Shown one piece after another: positions 17,266 to 25,328 of a DNA stretch of 41,393 nucleotides. This DNA is from Butyrivibrio sp. Its GTDB lineage: Bacteria > Bacillota > Clostridia > Lachnospirales > Lachnospiraceae. Numbering within the stretch: position 1 is the stretch's first letter; the number at the start of each line of letters is the position of its first letter. The translations under genes and the position numbers were made by a program. The notes under the pieces were generated by a model. That model was not told where the DNA came from. It did not search any database and was given only the letters and a program-made list of their open reading frames with translations. The stretch covers positions 1 through 41,393 of the forward strand of contig NZ_SVFW01000013.1 of the NCBI RefSeq assembly GCF_015056685.1, read 5' to 3'.

Positions 17266-19824
17266 ATGGATAAGAAAACTATAAAAGGTGGGGAAATATA
17301 TTATGCCGAGAATTCCTCTTCTTTGTATGCGTCAGAGGATGGGAATATTCTCATATATCTGATACCGCTTAAGGATGGTGAGGAAGGACGGAAGCTCTTC
17401 CTTTCAGAAATGCATAAGGGGGAGAGTTTTCCCGGATTTAGCCATAGCTCCGAGCATCTTGGTGACTGGGTATTGGGAATCGTGGCTCTTGAAAAGGCTA
17501 CAATCACGGTTTCAGAAGATTCTGTTACAGATACTGATATCCTTGAATTTGCCAAAGCAGTAGGTCTTGATATAAGCGACCCGGGAGACCTGGCTGAAGA
17601 GCTTATAGAAAAATATGAGAAGCTCAGCGTAAGGGAAAAAGGCTATATATACGCCACAAGAAAAGAAGGTGAGAGGACAAAGGAGAGAACCTTCAAGCTC
17701 CTTTTAGGCCTTTTTGACAACGAAAAAAACACAGGTTCTGCTGAGAATTTTACAGAGACAGGAAAACCCTTATATGATGCAGTATCTTTTTTGTGCGCTA
17801 AAGAGCGAATCAATATAGCCAGCCTTGATCGAATTGTGGAGTGCTGTGGAAGAAGATATGAGATAGCTGATATAGCAAGGATCTCGCATTTTGTAATCAG
17901 AGAGATTGTGCTTGAAGGTAAGTGGTATAAGAGTGATTGCGGAGCTTTTCTTGCAACAAGAGCCGAAGATAAGGCTGTGGTGGCACTTGTTCCCAATGGC
18001 CCATACAGCTATATGATGTATTGCCCCAAAGATGGAAAAACTGTGCGGGTCACAGCTGCTATCGCAGATGGCCTGAAGCCTTCGGCATATATGTTTTACC
18101 GTCCTTTTCCGGAAAAAAAGATATATATAAGAGACCTTATCCGTTTTGGAATGGAGAAGGTATATAAGTCAGATATTGTCAGGCTTTTTGCAATGGCACT
18201 GATAGGCACACTTATCGGTTTATTACTTCCTTACATGAATGAACAGGCCTATGACAAGTTTATTCCTATGGGAAATGCATCGGGGCTTATGCAGCTTGGA
18301 GCAGTACTTATTGCTTGTTCTCTCGGCAATATTACTTTTTCAATAGTAAAAAATCTATCCTCATTCAGGTCCATGAATTCCATGGAATATGCTGCACAGT
18401 CAGCCGCTATAGACCGTCTTTTTAACCTGCCGGAGAGCTTCTTCAGAGATTATGACGCAGCAACTCTTGGTCAGAGGGTAATGGGAGTAAAAACAATATA
18501 TGAAGTGATAGCCAATAGTATTATAACCTCGCTTCTTTCGGCGTTGTTTTCAATTTTGTACCTTTGGAGAATGTTCAAGTATTCCGGTAAAATGGCGGGA
18601 TGGTCACTGGTTCTTTTGCTTGTAGTGGTCATCTATATCGTCGTTATAGGAATAGTGCAGACCAAATATGAGGTGAGCAAACTAAAAGTTGACACCCATG
18701 CGCAGGCTACAAGCTTTCAGATCATATCCGGGATCAGCAAAATAAGGATAGCAGGAGCTGAGGACAGAGCAATTTTAAATTACCTTGGGGATTTTGTTTC
18801 ATCCCGCAGGATAAATACCAAAAAGGAAGACATGACTCTTTTGGTAAGCGCCGTGACCTGTTCTGTCCAGATCATTTTCTCTGTAATATTCTATTACCTT
18901 ATGATCAGGAAGAACATCGGTCTGACAATCGGTGGATTCTCGGCGTTTACTGCCGCCTTTGGCTCATTCTCTTCTGCAATACTGCAGATTGTACAGAACA
19001 TTCTGGTGGTAAATCAGATTAAACCACTATATGACAACATAAGGCCGATATTGGAGACACTTCCGGAGCTCAGTGAAGACTCTGTGATGCCATCAAAGAT
19101 TGAAGGCGGAATTGAAGTAAATAATGTCAGCTTCTCCTATAATCCAGATGAGCCGCCGGCTCTGTCAAACTTTAACCTGAGTGTCAAGCCGGGTGAATAT
19201 ATAGGAATTGTCGGCTCCTCAGGCTGTGGAAAATCTACTCTTTTAAAAATACTTCTTGGGTTTGAAAAACCACAGGTGGGAAAAGTCTATTACGACAACC
19301 AGGATATCGATGATCTGGATAAAAGAGAACTTCGTAAAAAATTCGGTGTTGTACTTCAGGATGGAGGCCTTATCTCAGGAAGTATCTATGATAATATAAC
19401 TATTACTTCTCCCGGGATAAAAATGAAAAGGGTGGAAGAAACAATAAGGGAAGTGGGGCTTGAAGATGATATAAAACAGATGCCCATGGGACTTCATACA
19501 GTTATTTCGGAAGGCGCCGGAACAATATCCGGAGGACAGGCTCAGAGAATACTAATAGCAAGGGCTATAGTGGGAAAACCCAAGGTGATATTTCTTGACG
19601 AAGCTACAAGTGCTCTGGACAATGTCACTCAGAATCAGGTAGTTGAAACCCTAGAGAGTATAGATGCTACCAAGATAGTAATAGCCCACAGGCTTAGTAC
19701 TGTTAAAAACTGTGACAGGATCATAGTCATGGACAAAGGAAGTATTGTTGAACAGGGAAGCTACAACGAGTTGATGGATGCGAAAGGACGTTTCTATGAC
19801 CTGGCTATCAGACAAATCTCATAG
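17266..19824 (+). CDS. NHLP-type ABC exporter permease/ATPase (second subunit)
   Basis: An 852-residue ABC half-transporter of the type paired with the C39 exporter in NHLM systems (TIGR03797-like). The first ~290 residues form a non-peptidase N-terminal region with no C39 catalytic residues. Transmembrane helices follow at about 300-590. The ATPase has GSSGCGKST near residue 650, ISGGQAQRI and VIFLDEATSALD. It likely forms a heterodimer or works in series with the upstream transporter. It lies 21 bases downstream of that gene and overlaps the sigma factor gene by 29 bases, so all four are co-transcribed. Confidence 0.92.
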   Translation: MDKKTIKGGEIYYAENSSSLYASEDGNILIYLIPLKDGEEGRKLFLSEMHKGESFPGFSHSSEHLGDWVLGIVALEKATITVSEDSVTDTDILEFAKAVGLDISDPGDLAEELIEKYEKLSVREKGYIYATRKEGERTKERTFKLLLGLFDNEKNTGSAENFTETGKPLYDAVSFLCAKERINIASLDRIVECCGRRYEIADIARISHFVIREIVLEGKWYKSDCGAFLATRAEDKAVVALVPNGPYSYMMYCPKDGKTVRVTAAIADGLKPSAYMFYRPFPEKKIYIRDLIRFGMEKVYKSDIVRLFAMALIGTLIGLLLPYMNEQAYDKFIPMGNASGLMQLGAVLIACSLGNITFSIVKNLSSFRSMNSMEYAAQSAAIDRLFNLPESFFRDYDAATLGQRVMGVKTIYEVIANSIITSLLSALFSILYLWRMFKYSGKMAGWSLVLLLVVVIYIVVIGIVQTKYEVSKLKVDTHAQATSFQIISGISKIRIAGAEDRAILNYLGDFVSSRRINTKKEDMTLLVSAVTCSVQIIFSVIFYYLMIRKNIGLTIGGFSAFTAAFGSFSSAILQIVQNILVVNQIKPLYDNIRPILETLPELSEDSVMPSKIEGGIEVNNVSFSYNPDEPPALSNFNLSVKPGEYIGIVGSSGCGKSTLLKILLGFEKPQVGKVYYDNQDIDDLDKRELRKKFGVVLQDGGLISGSIYDNITITSPGIKMKRVEETIREVGLEDDIKQMPMGLHTVISEGAGTISGGQAQRILIARAIVGKPKVIFLDEATSALDNVTQNQVVETLESIDATKIVIAHRLSTVKNCDRIIVMDKGSIVEQGSYNELMDAKGRFYDLAIRQIS

Positions 19825-20302
19825 AAAAGAGAAATTTGAAAAAATTTACCGGGAGAATTTTGAAAGGGTCTATCGTTATGCATATATGATCCTTCTTGAT
19901 CAACATGATGCAGAGGATGTTACCTCGGAAACCTTTATGGCGGCTTTTAATGAATTTGACAGCTATGATGCAAACAAGGCGTCGGTTATCACCTGGTTGT
20001 CAAGGATTGCCCATAATAAAGCGATAAATCTCCTAAGGTCTTCCGCCTACAGAGAGCGAAATGAGCTGCCCCAAATGGATACTAAAGGAGCTGAGGACAA
20101 GGCAATAGAGAATATTTCTGAAGATGTGGCATTTGCCACTCTGTCATTTTTGAGTGCAGAAGAAAGAGAGTTTTTAACTTACAGATATGTGTTTGAGTTT
20201 TCAAACAAGGAGATAGCAAAACTGCAAGGTTCTACTGAAGACGCAATTAAGATGCGATATAAGAGACTTCTGGAAAAATGCAGAAAAAAGCTGTCAGAGT
20301 AA
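19796..20302 (+). CDS. ECF-type RNA polymerase sigma factor
   Basis: A 168-residue sigma-70 family protein with region 2 (YRYAYMILLDQHDAEDVTSETF, then TWLSRIAHNKAINLLR) and region 4 (LSAEEREFLTYRYVFEFSNKEIA followed by TEDAIKMRYKRLL). The start at 19796 has AAAGGA nine bases upstream; the ATG at 19778 lacks a site. It overlaps the end of the ABC gene and closes the export operon before a terminator. No conventional zinc-binding anti-sigma gene follows. It probably directs transcription of part of this locus, by position; its target promoters are not identified. Confidence 0.88.
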   Translation: MTWLSDKSHRKEKFEKIYRENFERVYRYAYMILLDQHDAEDVTSETFMAAFNEFDSYDANKASVITWLSRIAHNKAINLLRSSAYRERNELPQMDTKGAEDKAIENISEDVAFATLSFLSAEEREFLTYRYVFEFSNKEIAKLQGSTEDAIKMRYKRLLEKCRKKLSE

Positions 20303-20362
20303 CTTTATGGATTCTTAAGTATCATTTTATAAAAGCTTAATTTTATAGCGTTACTTTATGAG

Positions 20363-20408
20363 GGTGCCAGGCTGTATATATATAAAACAGCAAGGCACCT
20401 TATTCTTT
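20363..20408 (+). terminator. Rho-independent terminator after the export operon
   Basis: GGTGCC (20363-20368) pairs with GGCACC (20394-20399), with a second inner pairing of CTGT with ACAG, followed by TTATTCTTTTAT. It separates the exporter/sigma operon from the precursor genes. Confidence 0.7.
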
Positions 20409-20441
20409 TATATAAAGAATACAGTACTGAGGAAATTGAAT

Positions 20442-20936
20442 ATGGATAATGAAAAGAGATTTGTGGACCTCAAGGTTACAGTTTTTGATGTGCCCTGGCA
20501 GATGAATCTTGAACTCACAACACAATGTCCATTACGCTGTCCCCAATGCTATGTACATTTAAATCAGGGAACTCATATGAGTCTTGATACAGCACTTTAC
20601 TGGATAAGGGATGCGGCAGATGCCGGAGTAGAGCAGATTAACTTAAGTGGAGGTGAGACTTTATGTTATCCCTTTCTTGAGGAACTTATTGCAGAAGGTA
20701 AGAGTTTAAAGCTTAGCAGTGCCATTGCGCTCTCCGGAATATATGCCGGAAAGGAGACACTGGAAAAGCTCATAGCAGCAGGTGTGAACGACATATTTAT
20801 TTCCCTGAACGTAAGTACTGAGGAAATAAATGCAAAGACCAGAGATGGGTACGAACTGGCTATAAAGGCACTGGAAACCTTAAAGGAACTTAGGTTTATT
20901 CTTGAAAATGGAGGAATAATATGGACAACAGGATAG
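20442..20936 (+). pseudogene. Truncated radical SAM maturase copy
   Basis: This 164-residue reading frame closely matches the N-terminal part of the intact radical SAM gene at 23111: VFDVPWQMNLELTTQCPLRC, the CxxxCxxC iron-sulfur motif, INLSGGETLCYPF and KTRDGYELAIKALETLKEL. It then diverges and stops inside the start of the first precursor gene. About two thirds of a barrel and the whole SPASM domain are missing. The remaining start codon and ribosome binding site (CTGAGGAAA) look usable. A fragment of this length should not form an active enzyme, so it is most likely a relic left when a radical SAM/precursor cassette was duplicated or deleted. A leader-binding role cannot be ruled out. Confidence 0.8.
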
Positions 20937-21256
20937 AAAGAATCAAGGAATTATTCAGTGATGAGGCAATGGTAAAAGAAGTATTGTCTATTGCAGAACC
21001 TGAGAAAGCACAGGAGTGGTTTTCAGACCATGGGATAGAGTTCACCCTGGATGAGATAAAGGACATGGGTGAAATGATAAACAAAGTCCAAAAAGGAGAG
21101 ATAAAAGCTGGATATCTGGCAGTAAATGATGAACTTTCAGAAGATGATCTTGAAAATGTGGCCGGGGGTACTAATCAGACTGCTGTTGAGTATGCTTTAG
21201 GGGCTATAGGGATTGCAATGGTTTCGATAGCAATAGGAATAGCTTGTACTTGGTAA
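20921..21256 (+). CDS. RiPP precursor 1 (Nif11-like leader, Trp-terminal core)
   Basis: A 111-residue precursor. The leader (residues 1-83) has the Nif11-like pattern IKELFSDEAMVKEVLSI, EKAQEWFSDHGIEFTLDEI and ends ELSEDDLENVAGG, a double-glycine site for the C39 peptidase. The predicted core is 28 residues, hydrophobic and rich in Ala, Gly and Ile (GAIGIAMVSIAIG), with one Cys, and ends ACTW. GGAGGAATAAT precedes the ATG and lies inside the truncated radical SAM frame. The predicted product is a small membrane-active peptide, by inference from composition. Confidence 0.88.
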   Translation: MDNRIERIKELFSDEAMVKEVLSIAEPEKAQEWFSDHGIEFTLDEIKDMGEMINKVQKGEIKAGYLAVNDELSEDDLENVAGGTNQTAVEYALGAIGIAMVSIAIGIACTW

Positions 21257-21314
21257 TTATCAAGAGCAGAACCACGCATTTACTATGGCTTTTGTGAGCA
21301 AATAGGTGAAAACA

Positions 21315-21794
21315 ATGAAAAGGACGTTCAGCGAAGAAGAAATTGAAGATATTCTGAGACGATACAGACCACCTGTAAATGAGGTCTTTAAGAATCGACT
21401 TGAGAAGAATTTGTTCGCTAAAAAGAAGGAGGTAATTATGGGTACTAAAGAAGAGAAAATCAAGGAGATGCTGGAAAATGAGGATTTGCTTAAAGAGGTA
21501 CTGGCCATAGAAAAGCCGGAGGATGCTCAGAATTGGTTCTCTGACCATGAAGTGGAACTTACAATTGATGAAATTAAGGCAATTGGAAAACTGCTATCAC
21601 AAATTTTAAAGGGAGAGGTAACTACTAATGAGCTTCAGAGAATTGCTGATGGTGAACTTGGAGAGGATGAGCTAGAGGCTGTTGCGGGTGGAAAAATGAC
21701 TACATCTGACGTAGTGATGTTGGTGGGATCTGCTGTGGCAGGACTTGGGATAGGGACAGTACAGATACTTATCGCTGCCGGGTTAATGTGGTAG
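21315..21794 (+). CDS. RiPP precursor 2 with N-terminal extension (Nif11-like leader, Trp-terminal core)
   Basis: Two translation starts are possible. ATG 21315 (AGGTGA upstream) gives 159 residues with an extra 41-residue domain containing FSEEEIEDILRRYRPPVNEV. ATG 21438 has a much stronger AAGGAGG and gives a standard 118-residue precursor. From 21438 the leader is 85 residues, ends EDELEAVAGG and shows QNWFSDHEVELTIDEI. The core is 33 residues, has no Cys, contains VGSAVAGLGIG and ends GLMW. The extension is shared with precursor 4. Whether one or both forms are made cannot be told from sequence. Confidence 0.85.
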   Translation: MKRTFSEEEIEDILRRYRPPVNEVFKNRLEKNLFAKKKEVIMGTKEEKIKEMLENEDLLKEVLAIEKPEDAQNWFSDHEVELTIDEIKAIGKLLSQILKGEVTTNELQRIADGELGEDELEAVAGGKMTTSDVVMLVGSAVAGLGIGTVQILIAAGLMW

Positions 21795-21877
21795 TTAGGA
21801 GATAATAAAAATGACAATTGAACAGGAAAGAGAATGCAAGGGAAACAATTTCTAACACAAAGAGAGGAGAATAAGAG

Positions 21878-22225
21878 ATGAGAGATACTATTGAAAAAAT
21901 GAAGGAGATTTTTGAGAACGAAACGCTTCTTAAGGAGATGTTTTCGAACGAGAAGCCGGAGGATGCCCAGAATTGGCTCTCTGAACATGGAGTGGAGTTG
22001 AGTTTGGATCAAATTAAGGCCTTGGGAGATATCTTGAAAAAGGTAGCAAGCGGAGAAATAACGAAAGAACAGCTTGAGAGTGCAGCCAACGGGGAACTTT
22101 CAGAGGATGATCTTGAAGAGGTTTCCGGTGGATACTCGGCACTAGAATGGGGTGTCGCGCTTGGTTTTACTGGCGTAGCAATGGCGCCTTTGGCAGTCAT
22201 TTTTGCAGCAACATGTATGTGGTAA
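21878..22225 (+). CDS. RiPP precursor 3 (Nif11-like leader, Trp-terminal core)
   Basis: A 115-residue precursor. The leader of 85 residues shows MKEIFENETLLKEM and AQNWLSEHGVELSLDQI and ends SEDDLEEVSGG, with Ser in place of the Ala seen in most copies. The core is 30 residues, hydrophobic, with internal Trp (ALEWG) and the end AATCMW. AGAGAGGAG precedes the ATG. Between this gene and precursor 2 there is only a 14-codon frame (21811-21855, MTIEQERECKGNNF) with its own AGGAG; it looks like a gene remnant rather than a real peptide. Confidence 0.87.
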   Translation: MRDTIEKMKEIFENETLLKEMFSNEKPEDAQNWLSEHGVELSLDQIKALGDILKKVASGEITKEQLESAANGELSEDDLEEVSGGYSALEWGVALGFTGVAMAPLAVIFAATCMW

Positions 22226-22243
22226 ATATATGAGGACTTTGTC

Positions 22244-22594
22244 GGATAATCAAACTTTTTGAGGGTTTGCCAAGCGTTTTGAGGGTCTGGTTTGAGGGTC
22301 AGAGTTCTAGGGCTATTTTGGTTAACCTATTTTATAGTGGGTGTCCAACACGATAGCATATAGTTATCTGTCGCCCTGGTGCGACGGCCCAACGCCCCAT
22401 GGGACCCGCCGCTCGCATCGGACAGGGCTCGGTATTAAAAGCAATTAAGGAAACGGAGGGAGTGCAGGTAACGATTCTTACATGAAATGAGCTAGGATTA
22501 GTCAGTTTCAATAACTGATTAACCCTGGTTTTGTTTATTATCACGATAGACCTTCACGATAGACCCTCAAAATGATTGACCCTCAAAAACTTTG
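22244..22594. mobile_element. Small non-coding inverted-repeat element (MITE-like)
   Basis: This 350-base gene-free stretch interrupts the precursor array. Its ends are inverted repeats: CAAACTTTTTGAGGGT at 22251-22266 and the complement of CAAAGTTTTTGAGGGT at 22579-22594 (15 of 16 match). Each end carries extra copies of TTTGAGGGTC. The left ~60 bases recur at 31577 with only two differences over that length. The centre is GC-rich and can fold. No transposase is encoded. It looks like a miniature transposable element moved by an unseen enzyme; target duplications were not found. Confidence 0.5.
22373..22428. other. Large GC-rich hairpin inside the repeat element
   Basis: GCCCTG (22373-22378) pairs with CAGGGC (22423-22428). 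The inner arms GTGCGACGG and CCGCTCGCAT pair with one bulge, and CCCA pairs with TGGG near the loop. The GC content is far above the surroundings. It may be a structured RNA or a protein-binding DNA hairpin. No known RNA family was recognised. Confidence 0.4.
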
Positions 22595-22636
22595 AATACC
22601 CACTTTGTCTTCAGACTGAAATGCAGGGGCTATGAT

Positions 22637-23110
22637 ATGAAAAAAGAATTTAGTGATGATGAACTTGAATACTATTTGAAAAACTTCAGGCCCCCTGAAA
22701 ATGAACTTTTCAGACGAAGGCTTAAAAAAAGACTCACAGCTGAAAAAACAGGCAGTGACAGCGCGATGAGGAAAGAAGAAAACATGAGTGATAATGCACA
22801 AAAATTAGTAGAGATTTTTAAAGATGAAGAGCTTGTAAAAGAAGTTGTAATGATTGAGAACGCAGAGAAAGCACAGCAGTGGTTTTCCAAGCATGGGGTT
22901 GAATTAACCATGGACGACATTGGGCAGATGGCAGAGAAACTAAATAAAGCAAAAAGAGGTCAGCAGGAAGGGGACGAAATTAGTGAGGATGGAGAACTCT
23001 TTGAAGATGATCTCGAAGCTGTAGCCGGAGGTGCAGGAGGAATTAGCGGATTCCTTGATGCATTTACTCAGGTAATGTTTAATCTTGGAGATATATTCGT
23101 GGGGTGGTAA
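22637..23110 (+). CDS. RiPP precursor 4 with N-terminal extension (Nif11-like leader, Trp-terminal core)
   Basis: The full frame from ATG 22637 has 157 residues. Its first ~49 residues form an extension with FSDDELEYYLKNFRPPENEL, matching that of precursor 2. An internal ATG at 22784 (GAGGAAAG upstream) gives a normal 108-residue precursor. That leader is 83 residues, includes AQQWFSKHGVELTMDDI and ends FEDDLEAVAGG. The core is 25 residues, has no Cys and ends DIFVGW; it is the least Ala-rich core. The stop codon touches the GTG start of the intact radical SAM gene, so the two are translationally coupled. This is the best candidate for that enzyme's direct substrate. Confidence 0.86.
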   Translation: MKKEFSDDELEYYLKNFRPPENELFRRRLKKRLTAEKTGSDSAMRKEENMSDNAQKLVEIFKDEELVKEVVMIENAEKAQQWFSKHGVELTMDDIGQMAEKLNKAKRGQQEGDEISEDGELFEDDLEAVAGGAGGISGFLDAFTQVMFNLGDIFVGW

Positions 23111-24157
23111 GTGTCATTGAAAAACGACGAGAGATTCTTTAATCCAAAGGTCAGGTTTTTTGATACACCCTGGCAGATGAATCTGGAGCTGACAACCAGG
23201 TGCCCATTGCACTGTCCGCAGTGCTATGTATCCCTGAATCAGGGGACCGAAATGAATATTGATACAGCTCTATACTGGATCCGTGATGCGGCAGAGGCAG
23301 GAATTAAGCAGGTGAATTTAAGTGGAGGAGAGACCTTGTGTTATCCCCATTTAAAGGAACTTATTTTGGAATGCAAGAGGCTTGATCTAAGTAGTGCAAT
23401 TGCTTTGTCGGGAGTGTATGCAGAAAAAGAAACTCTTAAGGAACTTATAGATGCCGGAGTGGATGACATATTCATTTCCCTAAACGGCAGCACCAGGGAA
23501 ATCAATTCCAGAACAAGAGACGGTTACGAACTGGCAGTTAGGGCTCTTGAAACATTGAAGGAGCTGGAGTTTGAAAACAGACATATCAACTGGGTGATGC
23601 ATTCAAGTAATGCTGATGACTTTCCGAGTCTTATGGAGCTGGCAGAGAAATATGGGGTGAATACTGTTGCGATACTTGCTTTTAAACCAGACAGCTCCTA
23701 TGAACTTAAAAGCTATCCAACAAAGCAGCAGATGACAGACACAGCAGCATTTATTAAGAAGTACAAGGGAAATGTGAAAATTGTACCAGAGCCATGTTTT
23801 TCCCAGATGCGTGCTTATGTATATAAAAGCTTTTTAGGAAACTTAAATATGGGACCGGCGAGAGGATGCGGAGCAGGAAGAAATGGTATCTCCGTAGCAG
23901 TTGACGGGAGGCTGACCCCCTGCAGGCACCTTGATGTTCGGGAGAGCTTCGAGCATATATCAGACTACTGGAATAATTCTGATTTTCTAAAACAGCTTAG
24001 GAGCGTAGAAGAAAACAGAAAGGCTCCCTGCAAGGGATGCATATATGAGAATAACTGCCTTCCATGTCAGGCGGTAGGATATAAACTTCATGAAGGACCA
24101 AATTTTGGTATGGAAGAATGTCCTGTTCATGAAGCAGCTGAAAATGAAATAAAATAG
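23111..24157 (+). CDS. Radical SAM/SPASM RiPP maturase
   Basis: A 348-residue radical SAM enzyme that probably modifies the precursor cores. The AdoMet cluster motif is CPLHCPQC (about residues 35-42), followed by NLSGGETLCYP (the GGE motif). The C-terminal SPASM region has Cys residues in RGCGAGRNG, LTPCRHLD, CKGCIYENNCLPC and MEECP, enough to bind auxiliary clusters. The start is GTG directly after the precursor 4 stop, with GTGGGGTGG just upstream. No RRE-like leader-binding domain is obvious; the Nif11-type leader may bind elsewhere. The chemistry (crosslink, epimerisation, other) cannot be told from sequence. Confidence 0.92.
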   Translation: MSLKNDERFFNPKVRFFDTPWQMNLELTTRCPLHCPQCYVSLNQGTEMNIDTALYWIRDAAEAGIKQVNLSGGETLCYPHLKELILECKRLDLSSAIALSGVYAEKETLKELIDAGVDDIFISLNGSTREINSRTRDGYELAVRALETLKELEFENRHINWVMHSSNADDFPSLMELAEKYGVNTVAILAFKPDSSYELKSYPTKQQMTDTAAFIKKYKGNVKIVPEPCFSQMRAYVYKSFLGNLNMGPARGCGAGRNGISVAVDGRLTPCRHLDVRESFEHISDYWNNSDFLKQLRSVEENRKAPCKGCIYENNCLPCQAVGYKLHEGPNFGMEECPVHEAAENEIK

Positions 24158-24166
24158 GAATCTGAG

Positions 24167-24502
24167 ATGACAGATCAGACCGAAAAAATGAAAGAACTTT
24201 TTGAGAACAAAGAACTGCTAAAGGAGATATTATCCATATCAGAGCCGGAAGAAGCACAGAAGTGGTTTTAGACCATGGCATAGACTTTTCACTGGATGAA
24301 ATAATGAAAATGGGAGAAATTCTTCAAAAATGAGCCGTGGAGAGATTACGGAAGAAAAAATTGAAAAGGGCGATGAACTAAGTGAGGACGACCTTGAAGC
24401 AGTAGCAGGAGGTGAGGATACAACCTTCTTGCAGAAAGGTGGGGCATTTACGGCTGTTGCGGGTCCTGTAATACTTATGGCAGGTTTTATGTGCGGCTGG
24501 TA
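24167..24502 (+). pseudogene. RiPP precursor 5, frameshifted
   Basis: A precursor gene broken by two single-base losses. The frame starts at ATG 24167 (KMKELFENKELLKEILSI, then EEAQKWF) and stops at TAG. Restoring one base there and one A in the run near 24330 gives a leader ending EITEEKIEKGDELSEDDLEAVAGG in two segments. The core would be 29 residues, containing GGAFTAVAGPVILMAG and ending FMCGW. Everything else, including the Trp end, is kept, so the damage is recent or a sequencing error. It follows the radical SAM gene by nine bases. Confidence 0.82.
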
Positions 24503-24541
24503 AAGAGAAAAAAATAATTTGTTAAGGAGGTAGTAAAAGAA

Positions 24542-24841
24542 ATGAATATTACTCTGAACAAGGAAGGCAAAAAGCTCACTATAGGACTCGAAGGACGCAT
24601 GGATGCAGTCTCAGCACCGGAGCTTGAGAAGGTGATTGAGAGTGAACTTTCAGGAATAACAGAACTTATTTTTGACCTTAAAAAACTGGAATACACTTCA
24701 TCTGCAGGTCTTAGGCAGTTTCTTGCGGCCCAGCAAATTATGGATGATCAGGGCGAAATGGTAGTGAGAAACGCAAATGAGGCCGTTCTTGATATTTTTG
24801 ATGAAACAGGCTTTACCGACATTTTGGATATAGAACAGTAA
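24542..24841 (+). CDS. STAS-domain anti-sigma factor antagonist (RsbV/SpoIIAA-like)
   Basis: A 99-residue single STAS domain. It has the typical LTIGLEGRMDAVSAPEL start, a FDLKKLEYTSSAGLRQF phosphorylation loop with the conserved Ser pair, and a C-terminal helix (AVLDIFDETGFTDIL). In partner switching the unphosphorylated form binds an RsbW-like kinase and frees its target; a PP2C phosphatase resets it. Both partners are encoded downstream (27011 and 27858). AAGGAGG precedes the ATG. Confidence 0.9.
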   Translation: MNITLNKEGKKLTIGLEGRMDAVSAPELEKVIESELSGITELIFDLKKLEYTSSAGLRQFLAAQQIMDDQGEMVVRNANEAVLDIFDETGFTDILDIEQ

Positions 24842-24857
24842 TAGGAGGAATGTTTAG

Positions 24858-25316
24858 CCACTAGGGACGGTTCATATTGACTTTTTTGAGCCACTGAGAG
24901 CCGGCCCCAATGGCTTTAAAGAGGTAGGTTATGGCACGGATCAGGAAGTGCTGCTGGGAATTATTGGGCCTGGAACCTGCTTTGGTGAGCTGGGGCTTTT
25001 GGCATCAGTACCATCAATATATACTGTCATTGCTTATTCGGACGTATACGCGCTAAGGGTGACTGAGGGACGTATGGGCGACTTTATACAGGAAAACCAC
25101 GCAAGTGTGATGCAGATAATGAAGAATATGGCAAATACCATGATCCGTATGCAAAAACAGATTATGTTACTTCAAAATGAGCTTAGTATCTATTCAAAAG
25201 ATAAAGATGAATTAAATGAAGCCAAGAAGGATATTATACGAAGTATTTACAATCCAAAGGCAATGAATATGCGTGGAAAAATGCATTTTCTTGGAAATAA
25301 TACAAAAAAAACTTGA
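24858..25316 (+). pseudogene. 5'-damaged cyclic-nucleotide-binding-domain gene
   Basis: The frame encodes only the second half of a cNMP-binding beta roll (YGTDQEVLLGIIGPG, then FGELGLLASVPSIYTV) plus a C-terminal helix. The normal first half is absent. A ribosome binding site and ATG at 24850 (GGAGGA upstream) lead into a stop after four codons, so the start region remains but is joined out of frame to the fragment. The joint contains GGGACGGTTC and the inverted pair AGCCA/TGGCT, like a small insertion. A GTG at 24948 could still start a 122-residue protein. The phosphate-binding Arg expected after the FGE motif is missing (PSIY). Confidence 0.65.
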
Positions 25317-25328
25317 AGGAGACCCACT

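Noticed and set aside
20442..20936. Truncated radical SAM gene as a working mini-enzyme
   Set aside because: It keeps the iron-sulfur motif, but most of the barrel and the whole SPASM region are missing, and it ends in unrelated residues.
21811..21855. 14-codon frame between precursors 2 and 3 as a small peptide gene
   Set aside because: It has an AGGAG but no leader features or conserved Trp end, and looks like the remnant of a deleted precursor.
22244..22330. TTTGAGGGTC repeats as a CRISPR array
   Set aside because: Units are about ten bases, irregularly spaced and inverted at the other end; there are no spacers of uniform length and no cas genes.
22379..22400. Group II intron 5' end (starts GTGCG)
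   Set aside because: No domain V hairpin, no maturase and no typical 3' end were found nearby.
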